Source of the DNA: Flavobacteriales bacterium
Lineage (GTDB): Bacteria; Bacteroidota; Bacteroidia; Flavobacteriales; Flavobacteriaceae
Assembly: GCA_027066365.1 (NCBI GenBank)
Contig: JAMONV010000054.1
Location: forward strand, 17,493-81,492
Reading direction: 5' to 3'
DNA: 64,000 nt
Part shown: piece after piece, positions 27,188-36,988 of the stretch
How the letters are laid out: each line of letters begins with the position of its first letter
Numbering within the stretch: position 1 is the stretch's first letter
The notes under the pieces: generated by a model
Seen by the model: only the letters and a program-made list of their open reading frames with translations
Told to the model about the DNA's origin: nothing
Databases searched by the model: none
Made by a program: the position numbers and the translations under genes

Positions 27188-27688
27188 ATGACCAAAGTAA
27201 ATTTCAAATCACCACCCGTGTCATTAAAGGGCGATTTACCGTCAACAGGAAGCATCGCCCCCGATTTTGAATTGATTGCTAAGGATTTAAACGGCAAAAC
27301 ACTAATGGGTTTCAAAGGTAATACTTTGATACTCAATATATTTCTAAATCTTAACACACCCGTTTGTGCGGCTTCGGTTAAAAAATTCAACGAATTGGCT
27401 ACGAAATTGGAAGGCGTTAAAATTTTAGCAATTTCTAAAGATTTACTTTTTGCCCACCACAGATTTTGCTCCGGCGAAGGCATTGAAAACGATATCAATT
27501 TATCCGGTTTTAAATGCGATTCCGGCTTTGGCGACAATTACGGAGTGGAAATGATTGACGGCCCCTTGGAAGGATTATTTGCACGCGCCGTCATAATCAT
27601 TGACAATGAAGAAAGAATCAAATATACCCAATTGGTTCCGGAAATAACTGAAGAACCCGATTATGACGATGTTTTAAAAGCGATATAA
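27188..27688 (+). CDS. tpx: Thiol peroxidase (Tpx-type peroxiredoxin)
   Basis: A 166-residue peroxiredoxin. The peroxidatic cysteine is Cys60 in NTPVCAASVKKF and the resolving cysteine is Cys94 in HRFCSGEGI, which is the Tpx arrangement. It reduces H2O2 and organic peroxides using thioredoxin. It stands alone, followed by a strong terminator, with a 196-base gap separating it from the divergent pdxH. Confidence 0.95.
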   Translation: MTKVNFKSPPVSLKGDLPSTGSIAPDFELIAKDLNGKTLMGFKGNTLILNIFLNLNTPVCAASVKKFNELATKLEGVKILAISKDLLFAHHRFCSGEGIENDINLSGFKCDSGFGDNYGVEMIDGPLEGLFARAVIIIDNEERIKYTQLVPEITEEPDYDDVLKAI

Positions 27689-27723
27689 ACCGAAAGCTAA
27701 GCGTTTCAAGTGTTTAAAAAAAG

Positions 27724-27757
27724 ACCGCCTGCTATGATTTAGAGGCGGTTTTTTTTA
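27724..27757 (+). terminator. Intrinsic terminator after tpx
   Basis: ACCGCCT (27724-27730) pairs with AGGCGGT (27743-27749), then a run of T follows. It lies directly after tpx and before the convergent PAP2 gene. Confidence 0.9.
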
Positions 27758-28378
27758 TAGAAACCGGAAAATAATAAACATGGAAATCATACCCGAAAAC
27801 AAGCCAGCGACGATTTCCAATACACTGTGAGCTTTCAAATATAATCTTGAAGCCAATGTTAACCCTGCAATTATCACAATTAAAGCAAGTAGATCCAAAA
27901 TATTTTGATGATGACGATAGCTCCATATCAAAAAGAAAACGAATACGCCGCCAAAAGCCAGTGCATGCAGTGAAATTTTAATACGAAAAATATTGAAAAT
28001 CACCGCCATTCCCAATGCCAAAGCAATGGCGCAAAAAAATAAACTCAATTCATGCAAAACAGCAATAGGAAAAAGAAACTTACATAAAAACAAATATATG
28101 AAAGCGACAAAAGCGGAAAAATATTTACGCGCACCGGGATTTTCCAAAAAAAAAGAACGTAAAATTTTGAGCCGCCATAACAGGTATTGCAAAACGAGCG
28201 GAATTAATACGGTGGGAATGAAAATCAATCGAAGTAATTTATATAAATCATAGTAATAATAATCACTCACGAAAAAATATCCGATAACGGCATAAAAGGG
28301 CAAAAAAACCGGGTGAAACAAAATGGATAATAACCAAGCGAAAATATCGAGTAAGGTTAAAGAATCTTGAGTTCGCAT
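27755..28378 (-). CDS. PAP2-family integral membrane phosphatase
   Basis: A 207-residue protein with about six hydrophobic helices. The C-terminal half carries the PAP2 pattern of conserved histidines and arginine: ISLHALAFGG, then ASRLYLKAHSVLEIVAG. PAP2 enzymes dephosphorylate lipid phosphates such as phosphatidate or undecaprenyl pyrophosphate. Its start overlaps the rpoN stop by one base, so it is downstream in one operon. Confidence 0.85.
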   Translation of the reverse strand: MRTQDSLTLLDIFAWLLSILFHPVFLPFYAVIGYFFVSDYYYYDLYKLLRLIFIPTVLIPLVLQYLLWRLKILRSFFLENPGARKYFSAFVAFIYLFLCKFLFPIAVLHELSLFFCAIALALGMAVIFNIFRIKISLHALAFGGVFVFFLIWSYRHHQNILDLLALIVIIAGLTLASRLYLKAHSVLEIVAGLFSGMISMFIIFRFL

Positions 28379-29871
28379 TAGAGTTCTTTTCGAAGGCGTG
28401 CAGGCGGAATGCCCATTTGCTCACGATATTTGGCCACCGTTCTGCGTGCCACATTATAACCTTTTTCTTTGAGCACTTTTGAAAGCGCTTCGTCGGTCAG
28501 CGGCTTTCGCTTGTTTTCTTTCTCGATAACTTCCTTGAGGATTTCTTTTACTTCTATGGTGGAAACTTCTTCGCCGCCGGTGGTTGTCAAACTTTCGGAA
28601 AAGAATTCTTTCAATAATTTGGTGCCGTAAGGGGTGTCTACATATTTACTGTTTGCCACACGCGAAACCGTGGAAATATCCATTCCAATTTTGTTGGCAA
28701 TATCTTTTAGAATCATGGGTTTCATTTTACGTTCATCACCGGTCAAGAAATATTCTTTTTGATATTCCACAATGGCGCGCATGGTTTTTTCCAGCGTGTT
28801 ATAACGTTGCCTCACTGCATCAATAAACCAATTGGCCGAATCCAGTTTTTGCTTGATAAACGTTACGGCTTCCTTTTGCTGACGGGTTTTGTTTTTTTCC
28901 AATCTATAGCCTTCCAACATTTCCTTATAGTGACGCGAAACGCGTAATTCGGGTAAATTTCTTCCGTTCACTTCCACCACGGGAATTTTGGTTCCGTCGG
29001 GTTGCTCTTCGATTCGCACCTTAAAATCCGGAATAATATGCGTGGTGATTCGTGATCCGCTCAATGAACCTCCGGGCTTTGGGTTAAGTTTTCTGATTTC
29101 CTCCAAAGCATCCTTCAATTCCGCTTCATTCAGCTTAAAACGTTCCAAAAGTTTCTTGTAATGCTTATGGGTTAATTCCCGAAAGCCACGCTCCAAAATC
29201 TTCAAGGCATGCTCGCGTGCTTTATTTGAGGATTTCCTTTTTATTTGAATGATTAAACTCTCTTGCAAATTGCGTGCTCCCACCCCCGGCGGATCCAATA
29301 ACCATATAACCCGTTTCAAAATGTCTGCAATCTCTTCTTCATCCGCCATTAAACCTTCGTTAAAGGCCAAATCATCGGAAATATCCGCCAATTCTCGACG
29401 CAAATAACCGGCATCGTCCAATGAACCGATCAAATATTCGGCAATTCGTTGTTGTTTTTCGTCCAATTGAAATGCTGCCAATTGCGACATTAAATATTCC
29501 CTGAAACTTTGCCCGCCCGATATATTAAAACGCAAGTCCTCCTCCTCATCCTGACCGTAATTCCTCGCATACAATCGATAATCAGGCGTGTCATCACGAT
29601 TCAAATAACGTGAAACATCAATATCTTCATATTTGTTTTCTTCACTTTCCGCTTCTGCGCCCGAGTCAGTGCCTTCGCCGGGAAAAGTCCCGTTATTTTC
29701 AACCACAATTTGATCTTCTTCAATTCCTTCGGTCAATGCCGGATTTTCTTCCAATTCACGCTTCACCCGCTGTTCAAATGCCACCGTAGGCAATTGAATC
29801 AACTTCATCAACTGAATTTGTTGCGGCGTTAGTTTTTGCTGTAATTTTTGCTGTAAAGATTGCTTGAGCAT
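28378..29871 (-). CDS. rpoN: RNA polymerase sigma-54 factor RpoN
   Basis: A 497-residue sigma-54. Region I is QSLQQKLQQKLTPQQIQLMKLIQLP, rich in Gln and Leu as usual. An acidic region II with DDE-rich stretches follows. The C-terminal RpoN box ARRTVAKYRE at residues 475-484 recognises the -24 element. It directs transcription that needs activator ATPases; one such activator-like protein is in this window at 34664. The PAP2 gene is immediately downstream. Confidence 0.97.
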   Translation of the reverse strand: MLKQSLQQKLQQKLTPQQIQLMKLIQLPTVAFEQRVKRELEENPALTEGIEEDQIVVENNGTFPGEGTDSGAEAESEENKYEDIDVSRYLNRDDTPDYRLYARNYGQDEEEDLRFNISGGQSFREYLMSQLAAFQLDEKQQRIAEYLIGSLDDAGYLRRELADISDDLAFNEGLMADEEEIADILKRVIWLLDPPGVGARNLQESLIIQIKRKSSNKAREHALKILERGFRELTHKHYKKLLERFKLNEAELKDALEEIRKLNPKPGGSLSGSRITTHIIPDFKVRIEEQPDGTKIPVVEVNGRNLPELRVSRHYKEMLEGYRLEKNKTRQQKEAVTFIKQKLDSANWFIDAVRQRYNTLEKTMRAIVEYQKEYFLTGDERKMKPMILKDIANKIGMDISTVSRVANSKYVDTPYGTKLLKEFFSESLTTTGGEEVSTIEVKEILKEVIEKENKRKPLTDEALSKVLKEKGYNVARRTVAKYREQMGIPPARLRKEL

Positions 29872-29948
29872 ACGCAGGATCTTGCCATTGTAATTTACAA
29901 ATATAAGTATTTATCCCTAATCTCCGGCTCGCTCACATGCCCGTCCGT

Positions 29949-31364
29949 TTAGTAACGGTAATAATCCGGCTTATACGGTCCTTCGGGAGATACACCGATA
30001 TACTCCGCTTGTTCGGGCGTTAACCGGGTAAGTTTAACACCTAAAGCGTCCAAATGTAAACGCGCCACTTCCTCATCCAATTTTTTGGGCAAGCGATAGA
30101 CTTGCGGATCCAAATCTTTTTGCCATAATTCCAATTGCGCCAATACTTGATTGGTAAACGATGTGCTCATCACAAAAGAAGGATGTCCCGTTGCATTTCC
30201 CAAATTCACCAAGCGTCCGTCCGATAATAATATGATCGCATGTCCGTCGGGAAAAATATATTGGTCCACTTGCGGTTTAATGCGGATATGTTTAATACCC
30301 GGATAATTTTTCAATTTATCCACTTGTATTTCATTATCAAAATGACCTATATTGGAAACGATTGCATTATTTTTCATCCGTTTCATATGTTCGATCGTGA
30401 TAATATCTTTATTTCCGGTAGCCGTAACGAAAATATCCGCTTTTTCCACCACATCATCCAAAGTGAGCACATCATAACCTTCCATTGCCGCCTGCAAAGC
30501 ACAAATCGGATCGATTTCGGTCACCACCACTTTGGCACCGGAATTTTTTAATGCTTGCGCCGAACCTTTGCCTACTTCTCCATAGCCGCACACCACGGCT
30601 GTTTTTCCGGCAATCATTATATCCGTTCCGCGCTTGATGCCGTCGATAAGCGATTCACGGCAACCGTACAAATTATCAAATTTCGATTTGGTCACCGAAT
30701 CGTTTACGTTGATGGCGGGAAATAATAATTTTCCTTCTTTGGCCATTTGATACAAGCGATGAACTCCGGTGGTGGTTTCTTCCGACACACCACGTATTTT
30801 TTCAACAAAACGGTGCCACTTGCCCGAATCTTCCTTCAAAATAAGCTTCAAACGCTTCAACAATTCACGTTCATCTTCACTTCCGGGTTCTTTATCTAAA
30901 ACCGAAGGATCGTTTTCCGCTTCATAGCCCAAATGCACCATCAGTGTTGCATCGCCACCGTCGTCGATAATCAAATCGGGACCGGAACCGTCAGGCCATG
31001 TAAGGGCTTTTTCGGTAGCCCACCAATATTCTTCCAAAGTCTCACCCTTCCATGCAAAAACCGGAATCCCGGATGCCGCAATCGCCGCCGCCGCATGATC
31101 CTGCGTCGAATAAATATTACAACTGGCCCAACGAACTTCGGCGCCTAATTCCACCAAAGTCTCTATTAAAACGGCCGTCTGAACGGTCATATGTAGCGAA
31201 CCCGTAATTTTAGCGCCTTTCAGCGGTTTTTGCGCTCCGTATTTTTTTCGCAATGCCATTAAACCCGGCATTTCCTGTTCGGCCAAGCGGATTTCCTTAC
31301 GCCCGAAACCGGCTAACGAAAGATCTTTGACTTTGTAATCTTGGGTAGTGGCATCGATTTTCAT
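29949..31364 (-). CDS. ahcY: Adenosylhomocysteinase
   Basis: A 471-residue S-adenosylhomocysteine hydrolase, cleaving SAH to adenosine and homocysteine. The NAD-binding motif is GYGEVGKG within [12 protein letters not shown]; substrate-site blocks include [16 protein letters not shown] and GHFDNEIQ. The C terminus KPDYYRY closes the NAD site of the partner subunit. I see no SAH or SAM riboswitch in the 76 bases upstream, so it is probably controlled by other means. Confidence 0.97.
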   Translation of the reverse strand: MKIDATTQDYKVKDLSLAGFGRKEIRLAEQEMPGLMALRKKYGAQKPLKGAKITGSLHMTVQTAVLIETLVELGAEVRWASCNIYSTQDHAAAAIAASGIPVFAWKGETLEEYWWATEKALTWPDGSGPDLIIDDGGDATLMVHLGYEAENDPSVLDKEPGSEDERELLKRLKLILKEDSGKWHRFVEKIRGVSEETTTGVHRLYQMAKEGKLLFPAINVNDSVTKSKFDNLYGCRESLIDGIKRGTDIMIAGKTAVVCGYGEVGKGSAQALKNSGAKVVVTEIDPICALQAAMEGYDVLTLDDVVEKADIFVTATGNKDIITIEHMKRMKNNAIVSNIGHFDNEIQVDKLKNYPGIKHIRIKPQVDQYIFPDGHAIILLSDGRLVNLGNATGHPSFVMSTSFTNQVLAQLELWQKDLDPQVYRLPKKLDEEVARLHLDALGVKLTRLTPEQAEYIGVSPEGPYKPDYYRY

Positions 31365-31440
31365 TGTTTCGATTTTGATAAAGTTTTGGAGTAAATATAT
31401 AAATTTTCCCGGTAACCGTGCTTTCGCCGGAAATTTTTCG

Positions 31441-32151
31441 TTAATCTAATTCCACCGGCAAATATCCCGCCCAGTAAACTCCCGATTCATCAAGGCCGGC
31501 CCGAACGGCATACACTTCGATTCCTTCCGAAACCACTCGCTTAAGCATATCCGCATAAGCGTTGTGAATTTCCGGCGCAGGTCTGAAAATTCTCACGTCC
31601 AACCGCTGAACCACAAATATCATTGCGGCACGATAGCCTTCTTTCTTCGCTTGTAGCAATTCTTCCAAATGTTTTAAACCGCGCTTCGTAGGAGCATCGG
31701 GGAAAAGCGCATAATCTCCCTTTCGATAAGTTACGTTTTTAATTTCGATAAATAATTTTTCCCGCTTATTTTCCAAATATAAATCAAACCTGCTATTGCG
31801 AAATGTAATTTCCTTGAAAACCTTATTAAAAGTTTCAAATCCGGCCAAACGGTTTCTTTTCAATGCACTGCAAATCAATACGTTAGGAATTTTCGTATTC
31901 ACCCCGATCCATGTTTCACCGTTATGTATGGCTTCCCATGTATAAGCTGTTTTCCGTTTGGAATTTTGCGAAGGCGTCATCAGAATTTCGGCCCCGGGGA
32001 TCAAACAACTTTTCAAACTTCCCGTATTGGTCGAATGTGCCGTTACAATACGTCCGTCCGGTAATTCCGCATCCACCAAAAAACGTTTGTAGCGTTTAAT
32101 AAATCTCGCTTTCACCGGTTGCACCGGAAAACGATAAAGATAATCAGGCAT
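31441..32151 (-). CDS. sfsA: SfsA family DNA/RNA nuclease-like protein
   Basis: A 236-residue SfsA protein: [17 protein letters not shown], then PFQ-like region with [29 protein letters not shown], all family hallmarks. SfsA was first named as a sugar-fermentation stimulation protein and carries a restriction-endonuclease-like core. It overlaps gldG by 8 bases and is the last gene of the gldF-gldG-sfsA unit. Confidence 0.92.
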   Translation of the reverse strand: MPDYLYRFPVQPVKARFIKRYKRFLVDAELPDGRIVTAHSTNTGSLKSCLIPGAEILMTPSQNSKRKTAYTWEAIHNGETWIGVNTKIPNVLICSALKRNRLAGFETFNKVFKEITFRNSRFDLYLENKREKLFIEIKNVTYRKGDYALFPDAPTKRGLKHLEELLQAKKEGYRAAMIFVVQRLDVRIFRPAPEIHNAYADMLKRVVSEGIEVYAVRAGLDESGVYWAGYLPVELD

Positions 32152-33793
32152 AATGTTTTTTTCTCAAATATTGATACATTATAACGGGAAACGAAACCAA
32201 AAGCAAAGGCAATAAAAAGCCGAACCATTGCCAAAAACCACCTTCTGCCACCGCCCGGTTTTTATCAATTAATGCAGGTCGCACTTCCTTGGTCTTTAAC
32301 AAAAACAATCCCGATTTATCCGTGAGATAATGCACGGCATTCAACAAAAAACTCAGATTATCAAACGTCATCCGACTATACCGGTCATATCCCAAAGGTA
32401 TTGGACCGTTTCGTCCTACATCGTTTTTGATAATATCTCCGTCGGCAATCAAAATCATCTTGGTTTTGGCGCTGTCTTTGGTGGAAATATCGAAAGGCTT
32501 AACCCGGCCTGCATAGGCCGATTTGAACTGTCCTTCCAGCAATATTCCGAAAATCTTTTCCCCCGCATTGAAGCGCGCCGGATCGGGTTTCCGTGCAATT
32601 TCCGAAAAATTGATTTGAACCGGAACCCCGATAATTTCCGTATGTGGCGAACTCTTGAGCAATACGGTTTTAGGCGGTCCGCCCGGCAACGTATCGATAA
32701 TACTAACAAAATCCAATTTGATCTTACCCGTATTTTTTCCGATGGGATTGTCTTGCTCGGGAATGACCAATGGCGAATAATACCATGGAAACGATTGCAG
32801 TTGAGGGTTTTTACCCACTTGACCCACTTTAAGTGTTACCGGTGCCGCTTGCCAATCTTTTACCAATACCGGTTCCAACCGCACCCCGTAGCCGAATAAC
32901 CAATCCGTTAAATCCAATTCGGCGTTGAGCGCATAAGTCCTGTGCCGATACATCAAAGTATCCTTGTGTGCCTTCACCGGATCGATCAATAGAAGCAATT
33001 TGCCGCCATTCATAAGGTATTGGTCCAGTGTAAATTTTTCTTCGGGCGAAAATTTTTCCGTAGGCTTTGCCACGATGACCAAATCGAATTGCTTTAATTG
33101 CTCCAATGTGCGCTGCGGATTAACCTTGATGCTGTCCAACGTAAACGGTGCCAAACGGTAAAAATCACGTAATGCAGTGAGAAACGAAGCTAGATAAACA
33201 TCCGGCAACTCACCGTTCCCTTTCAAGATTGCCACCGCCGGTTTCTCCTTCACCAATAGCTCGGAAAAACGGTATGCAAAAGCATATTCCAATTGCTCGA
33301 TACTACGGTTGATTTGTTCTTCTACTCCTATCCCGGGAATATCCACCAATAAAGGAACTTGAACCGATTCATCCCCAATGAAAATCACCGCCCACGGAAA
33401 TACCGTTATGCCCGTAAGTTCGTTTCCTTTTCTGACGGTAATCTCGGCGGGAATCATTCCTTCCCGCTGTAATTTCCCGGAAAGATTACTCTTCAAAGGA
33501 TCCGTAAAATCAAAGGTTATCTTCGAATTGATATGGTGAAATTGCTGTAGCAACATCTGCGTTTCTTCGGATAATTTCCGGAAATACGACGGAAAAGAAC
33601 CTTTCAAGTAAACCTCAATATGAACCGGCTCACGGACGGAATTCAACAATTTAATCGTTGCCGGCGCCAATGTATAACGCTTATCCGCAGTTAAATCGAA
33701 ACGTTTGTGAGATAATAATGCCACTGCTAGCAATCCCATTAACAAAACTATGATATAAATCCTCCTCATCGACGGTGTTTTTTTACCTGCCAT
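32144..33793 (-). CDS. gldG: GldG, gliding-associated ABC-type transport protein
   Basis: A 549-residue protein starting at MAGKKTP (33793); the alternative ATG at 33769 overlaps the gldF stop in an ATGA and would give 541 residues. The longer frame to 33835 is less likely. One hydrophobic helix near residues 10-28 is followed by KRFDLTADKRYTLAP, diagnostic of GldG, and a large periplasmic domain. A second membrane helix lies near the C terminus (FGFLLPLLLVSFPVIM). In Flavobacterium GldA-GldF-GldG form an ABC transporter needed for gliding. Confidence 0.9.
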   Translation of the reverse strand: MAGKKTPSMRRIYIIVLLMGLLAVALLSHKRFDLTADKRYTLAPATIKLLNSVREPVHIEVYLKGSFPSYFRKLSEETQMLLQQFHHINSKITFDFTDPLKSNLSGKLQREGMIPAEITVRKGNELTGITVFPWAVIFIGDESVQVPLLVDIPGIGVEEQINRSIEQLEYAFAYRFSELLVKEKPAVAILKGNGELPDVYLASFLTALRDFYRLAPFTLDSIKVNPQRTLEQLKQFDLVIVAKPTEKFSPEEKFTLDQYLMNGGKLLLLIDPVKAHKDTLMYRHRTYALNAELDLTDWLFGYGVRLEPVLVKDWQAAPVTLKVGQVGKNPQLQSFPWYYSPLVIPEQDNPIGKNTGKIKLDFVSIIDTLPGGPPKTVLLKSSPHTEIIGVPVQINFSEIARKPDPARFNAGEKIFGILLEGQFKSAYAGRVKPFDISTKDSAKTKMILIADGDIIKNDVGRNGPIPLGYDRYSRMTFDNLSFLLNAVHYLTDKSGLFLLKTKEVRPALIDKNRAVAEGGFWQWFGFLLPLLLVSFPVIMYQYLRKKHYA

Positions 33794-34497
33794 ACGGCTA
33801 AAAGCAAAAAGATTATCGTCCAAAACAGCATCCATGCCACATCCCCCAGATATATTAATCCTTTACCGAAATGCTCGTATACATTCATCAACGAAGTGGA
33901 ACGCAAATAAAAATCGGCCGAACCGAACAAATTGAAATTGCCCAATCCGTGCAATCCGTAAAAAATCAAAAAATTCAGAAAAACACCGCCCAAATATGCA
34001 GCCATCTGTCCTTCCGTTGAAGCGGAAACATAAACGCTAACCGCCCCGAAAACAGCGGATAACAAAATCAATCCCATATAACCCGCTATGATAATCCCCG
34101 CATCGGGACGATTACCCGGAAGCGCAAGTCTTTCAATCGTATATACATACACCAAGGTCGGCAATAAAACGAATAAAACAAAAATCCACACCGCCAACCA
34201 CTTACCCGATACCAATGAAAAAACCCGTAAAGGTTTGGTGAGTATAATTTCAATCGTCCCCGTTCGATATTCAGCCGATAAAGCACGCATCCCTATGGCG
34301 GGAATAAGAAACATTAATAACCATGGGGCCAAATCGAAAAATGGCGTCAATTCCGCATAAGCACTATAGAGAATATTGAAATTACCGTCCATCAACCACA
34401 AAAATAATCCGCTAACCGCTAAAAAAACCACCGGAACAATCAATCCGGTCCACCCCGAAAAAAATCCCTTGAATTCCTTACTAAAAATATTCCACAT
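33766..34497 (-). CDS. gldF: GldF, gliding-associated ABC transporter permease
   Basis: A 243-residue protein with six hydrophobic helices (first one near residues 15-35 with GLIVPVVFLAVSGLFLW). The segment MRALSAEYRTGTIEIILTKPLRV matches the family of ABC-2 permeases with a conserved cytoplasmic coupling loop. It is the first gene of the gldF-gldG-sfsA unit and overlaps gldG. The ATP-binding partner GldA is not in this window. Confidence 0.93.
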   Translation of the reverse strand: MWNIFSKEFKGFFSGWTGLIVPVVFLAVSGLFLWLMDGNFNILYSAYAELTPFFDLAPWLLMFLIPAIGMRALSAEYRTGTIEIILTKPLRVFSLVSGKWLAVWIFVLFVLLPTLVYVYTIERLALPGNRPDAGIIIAGYMGLILLSAVFGAVSVYVSASTEGQMAAYLGGVFLNFLIFYGLHGLGNFNLFGSADFYLRSTSLMNVYEHFGKGLIYLGDVAWMLFWTIIFLLLAVWQVKKHRR

Positions 34498-34663
34498 AAT
34501 ACCTCATGCCATTTGCATTGCGAAGTTAATAAAATGATTTATTATGCCTTCGCCTAAAAACCGTTTTTCAGAAGAAAACGAATATTTTAACGCTTTTATT
34601 CAGTTAATATTGTTCTATATTCGGACGGCAAAAAAAAATACGACTGAAAAACAAAAAAACCTT
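34498..34663. other. AT-rich gap between gldF and response-regulator genes
   Basis: No gene is visible in these 166 bases. They hold the gldF promoter and the end of the grpE-dnaJ-response-regulator unit. I see no strong hairpin terminator; A/T runs near 34628-34660 could be a weak one. Confidence 0.3.
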
Positions 34664-35824
34664 CTATTCTTTCCCGGAAAATTGAACCACATCGTCCTTG
34701 CTCACCGGATTACCTCCTAAAATAATCAACCTTTCAACAATATTACGAAGTTCACGGACATTTCCCGACCATGTATATGATTGCAATCGTTTGATGGCAC
34801 CATCGCTAAATTCCTTAGGTTTCATGTTTTGTTCTTCGGTGATTTGTTGGGCAAAATATTCCACCAATAACGGAATATCTTCCTTGCGTTCGTCCAAAGC
34901 GGGCACATGAATTTCAATGACCGCCAAACGGTGATATAAATCTTCGCGAAACCTTCCGGCTTCTATTTCTTTTTTCAAATCTTTATTCGTGGCGGCAATC
35001 ACGCGCACATCCACTTTAATATCCTTATCACTGCCCACACGCGATATTTTGTGTTCTTGCAATGCGCGCAACACTTTGGCTTGTGCCGATAAACTCATAT
35101 CGCCCACTTCGTCCAAAAACAAAGTCCCACCGTTGGCCTGCTCGAATTTTCCTTTTTTATCTTTGTAGGCGCCCGTAAAAGACCCTTTCACATGCCCGAA
35201 CAATTCGCTTTCGATTAATTCCGAAGGAATAGCCGCGCAATTCACTTCCACCATAGGCGCCTTGGCACGCTTGCTCTTTTGGTGTATCCAGTGCGCCACC
35301 AGTTCTTTTCCCGTTCCGTTGGGACCCGTAATCAAAACCCGTGCATCAGTCGGCGCCACTTTCTCGATCATTTCCTTAACCTTCTTCAGTGCTTCCGACT
35401 CGCCTATCATGGTATATTTCTTGCTTACCTTACGCTTGAGCTTCACATTTTCCTTCACCAATTCTTTCATTGTGTGTGCATTACGCAAGGTAGTCAACAA
35501 ACGGTTCAAATCCGGCGGTTTTGATATATAATCGTAAGCCCCCACACGCATGCATTCCACGGCCGTTTCCAAATCGCCATGACCCGAAATCATCACAAAC
35601 GGCAAATCGGGCTTGATTTTTTTGCTTTGTTTCAAAACTTCCAATCCGTCTTTTTTCGGCATTTTTATATCACAAAGCACCACATCGTAATCATTGGATT
35701 TGATCTTATCCAAACCTTCCACCCCGTCATAAGCTTCCTCCACTTCATAACCTTCTCTGGTCAATATTTTATTTAATACGCGTTGAATGCTTTGCTCGTC
35801 TTCAATCACTAGGATTTTAGCCAT
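34664..35824 (-). CDS. Sigma-54-type response regulator without DNA-binding domain
   Basis: A 386-residue NtrC-like protein. Residues 1-120 are a receiver domain with acidic pocket EDE (8-10), phosphorylation site Asp52 and KPP at 102-104. Residues 140-370 are the AAA+ domain with Walker A GPNGTGKE (167-174), loop 1 GSFTGA (214-219) and Walker B LFLDEV (235-240). The chain stops soon after, with no Fis-type helix-turn-helix, so it may act from solution or with a partner. It is 18 bases after dnaJ on the same strand. Confidence 0.93.
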   Translation of the reverse strand: MAKILVIEDEQSIQRVLNKILTREGYEVEEAYDGVEGLDKIKSNDYDVVLCDIKMPKKDGLEVLKQSKKIKPDLPFVMISGHGDLETAVECMRVGAYDYISKPPDLNRLLTTLRNAHTMKELVKENVKLKRKVSKKYTMIGESEALKKVKEMIEKVAPTDARVLITGPNGTGKELVAHWIHQKSKRAKAPMVEVNCAAIPSELIESELFGHVKGSFTGAYKDKKGKFEQANGGTLFLDEVGDMSLSAQAKVLRALQEHKISRVGSDKDIKVDVRVIAATNKDLKKEIEAGRFREDLYHRLAVIEIHVPALDERKEDIPLLVEYFAQQITEEQNMKPKEFSDGAIKRLQSYTWSGNVRELRNIVERLIILGGNPVSKDDVVQFSGKE

Positions 35825-35842
35825 AATTAATAATTTTTAAAT

Positions 35843-36958
35843 TCAGGAAAATATATCGTGAATACGTTCAAAAAAAGATTTCTTTTTATTTTTTCTCACT
35901 CCGAATGCGGCATCGTTAAGCTTACGCTCAAAATACTTCCGGTCTTCTTCCGATAATTTTTTGGGCAAATGCACATTGACCCGGATAAACAAATCGCCGT
36001 ATTCGTCGGAATTAAGCCGCGGAATTCCTTTTCCTCTCACGCGTAATATCTTACCGGGATCGATACCCGGTTCCAAATGCAATTTGATTTTTCCGCCCGG
36101 TGTATTAACTATTTTGGTTGTACCCAAAACAGCTTCCGGCAATGAAATATCTAGTTCGTGATATAAATCCAAACCCTTGATTTCAAAAGACGGATCGTGC
36201 ATTTCCTTGAATTCCACCAATAAATCGCCCGCCACACCGTAATCCGACGGCGCATCGTGACCTTTCTGCGCCACTTTCAATTGGACGCCTTCTCGAACAC
36301 CCTTGGGAATTTTAATCTCAACGATTTCCTCAATCCATCGCAAACCGTTTTCGTCGGCGCCCTCGCCCCTTCGCGACAAAACCCGGCCGGTTCCTTCACA
36401 AGTTTTGCAACGGTGTGTCGTTTCGGTCATACCGAAAATAGTATGTGTAACACGACGAACCACGCCATGACCGCCACATGTGGGGCAAGTAGTGTAAGCA
36501 CTACCCGGCGCTTTCACTTTGCGTTTTACCTTTATACGCTTTACGCCGCCGTGCATGATATCGTCCAATGTAATCTTTAATCGCACGCGCAAATCACGCC
36601 CCTTCACCCTGTGACGCGAAGCGGATTGGCGATAATAACTCCCCCCCATTCCTCCGCCGAACAAATCACTGAAAATATCTTGGAAATGTCGAAAAATATC
36701 TTCAACATCCGTGTAATGCGGTGCTCCGTTTCCACCTTCAAAAGCGGCACTTCCAAATTGATCGTAACGTGCCCGCTTCTCGGGGTCGCTCAAAACTTCA
36801 TAGGCTTCGGCGGCTTCTTTGAACTTCTCTTCCGCCTCTTTATCCCCCGGATTGCGATCCGGATGATATTGAATGGCTTTTTTGCGATATGCCCGCTTAA
36901 TTTCTTCTTGCGTAGCCGTTCGCGAAACGCCTAAAATCGCATAATAATCCTTGCCCAT
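35843..36958 (-). CDS. dnaJ: DnaJ co-chaperone with two-motif zinc region
   Basis: A 371-residue Hsp40. The J domain has HPD at residues 32-34, followed by a short Gly/Phe region to about 115. Only two CxxCxGxG motifs are present: CPTCGGHG (Cys158, Cys161) and CKTCEGTG (Cys184, Cys187). The first and fourth motifs of ordinary DnaJ are absent and replaced by APGSAYTT and [10 protein letters not shown] segments. The C-terminal substrate domain is intact. It stimulates DnaK ATPase; this shortened zinc region is a form I know from other Flavobacteriia. It follows grpE by 30 bases. Confidence 0.95.
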   Translation of the reverse strand: MGKDYYAILGVSRTATQEEIKRAYRKKAIQYHPDRNPGDKEAEEKFKEAAEAYEVLSDPEKRARYDQFGSAAFEGGNGAPHYTDVEDIFRHFQDIFSDLFGGGMGGSYYRQSASRHRVKGRDLRVRLKITLDDIMHGGVKRIKVKRKVKAPGSAYTTCPTCGGHGVVRRVTHTIFGMTETTHRCKTCEGTGRVLSRRGEGADENGLRWIEEIVEIKIPKGVREGVQLKVAQKGHDAPSDYGVAGDLLVEFKEMHDPSFEIKGLDLYHELDISLPEAVLGTTKIVNTPGGKIKLHLEPGIDPGKILRVRGKGIPRLNSDEYGDLFIRVNVHLPKKLSEEDRKYFERKLNDAAFGVRKNKKKSFFERIHDIFS

Positions 36959-36988
36959 CGCAATGTCTATATTTTAACCGGAATCTTT

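Noticed and set aside
31365..31440. Possible SAH or SAM riboswitch before ahcY
   Set aside because: The 76-base gap is too short and shows none of the known motifs.
32330..32899. 189-residue plus-strand frame opposite gldG
   Set aside because: It is a shadow of gldG with implausible composition.
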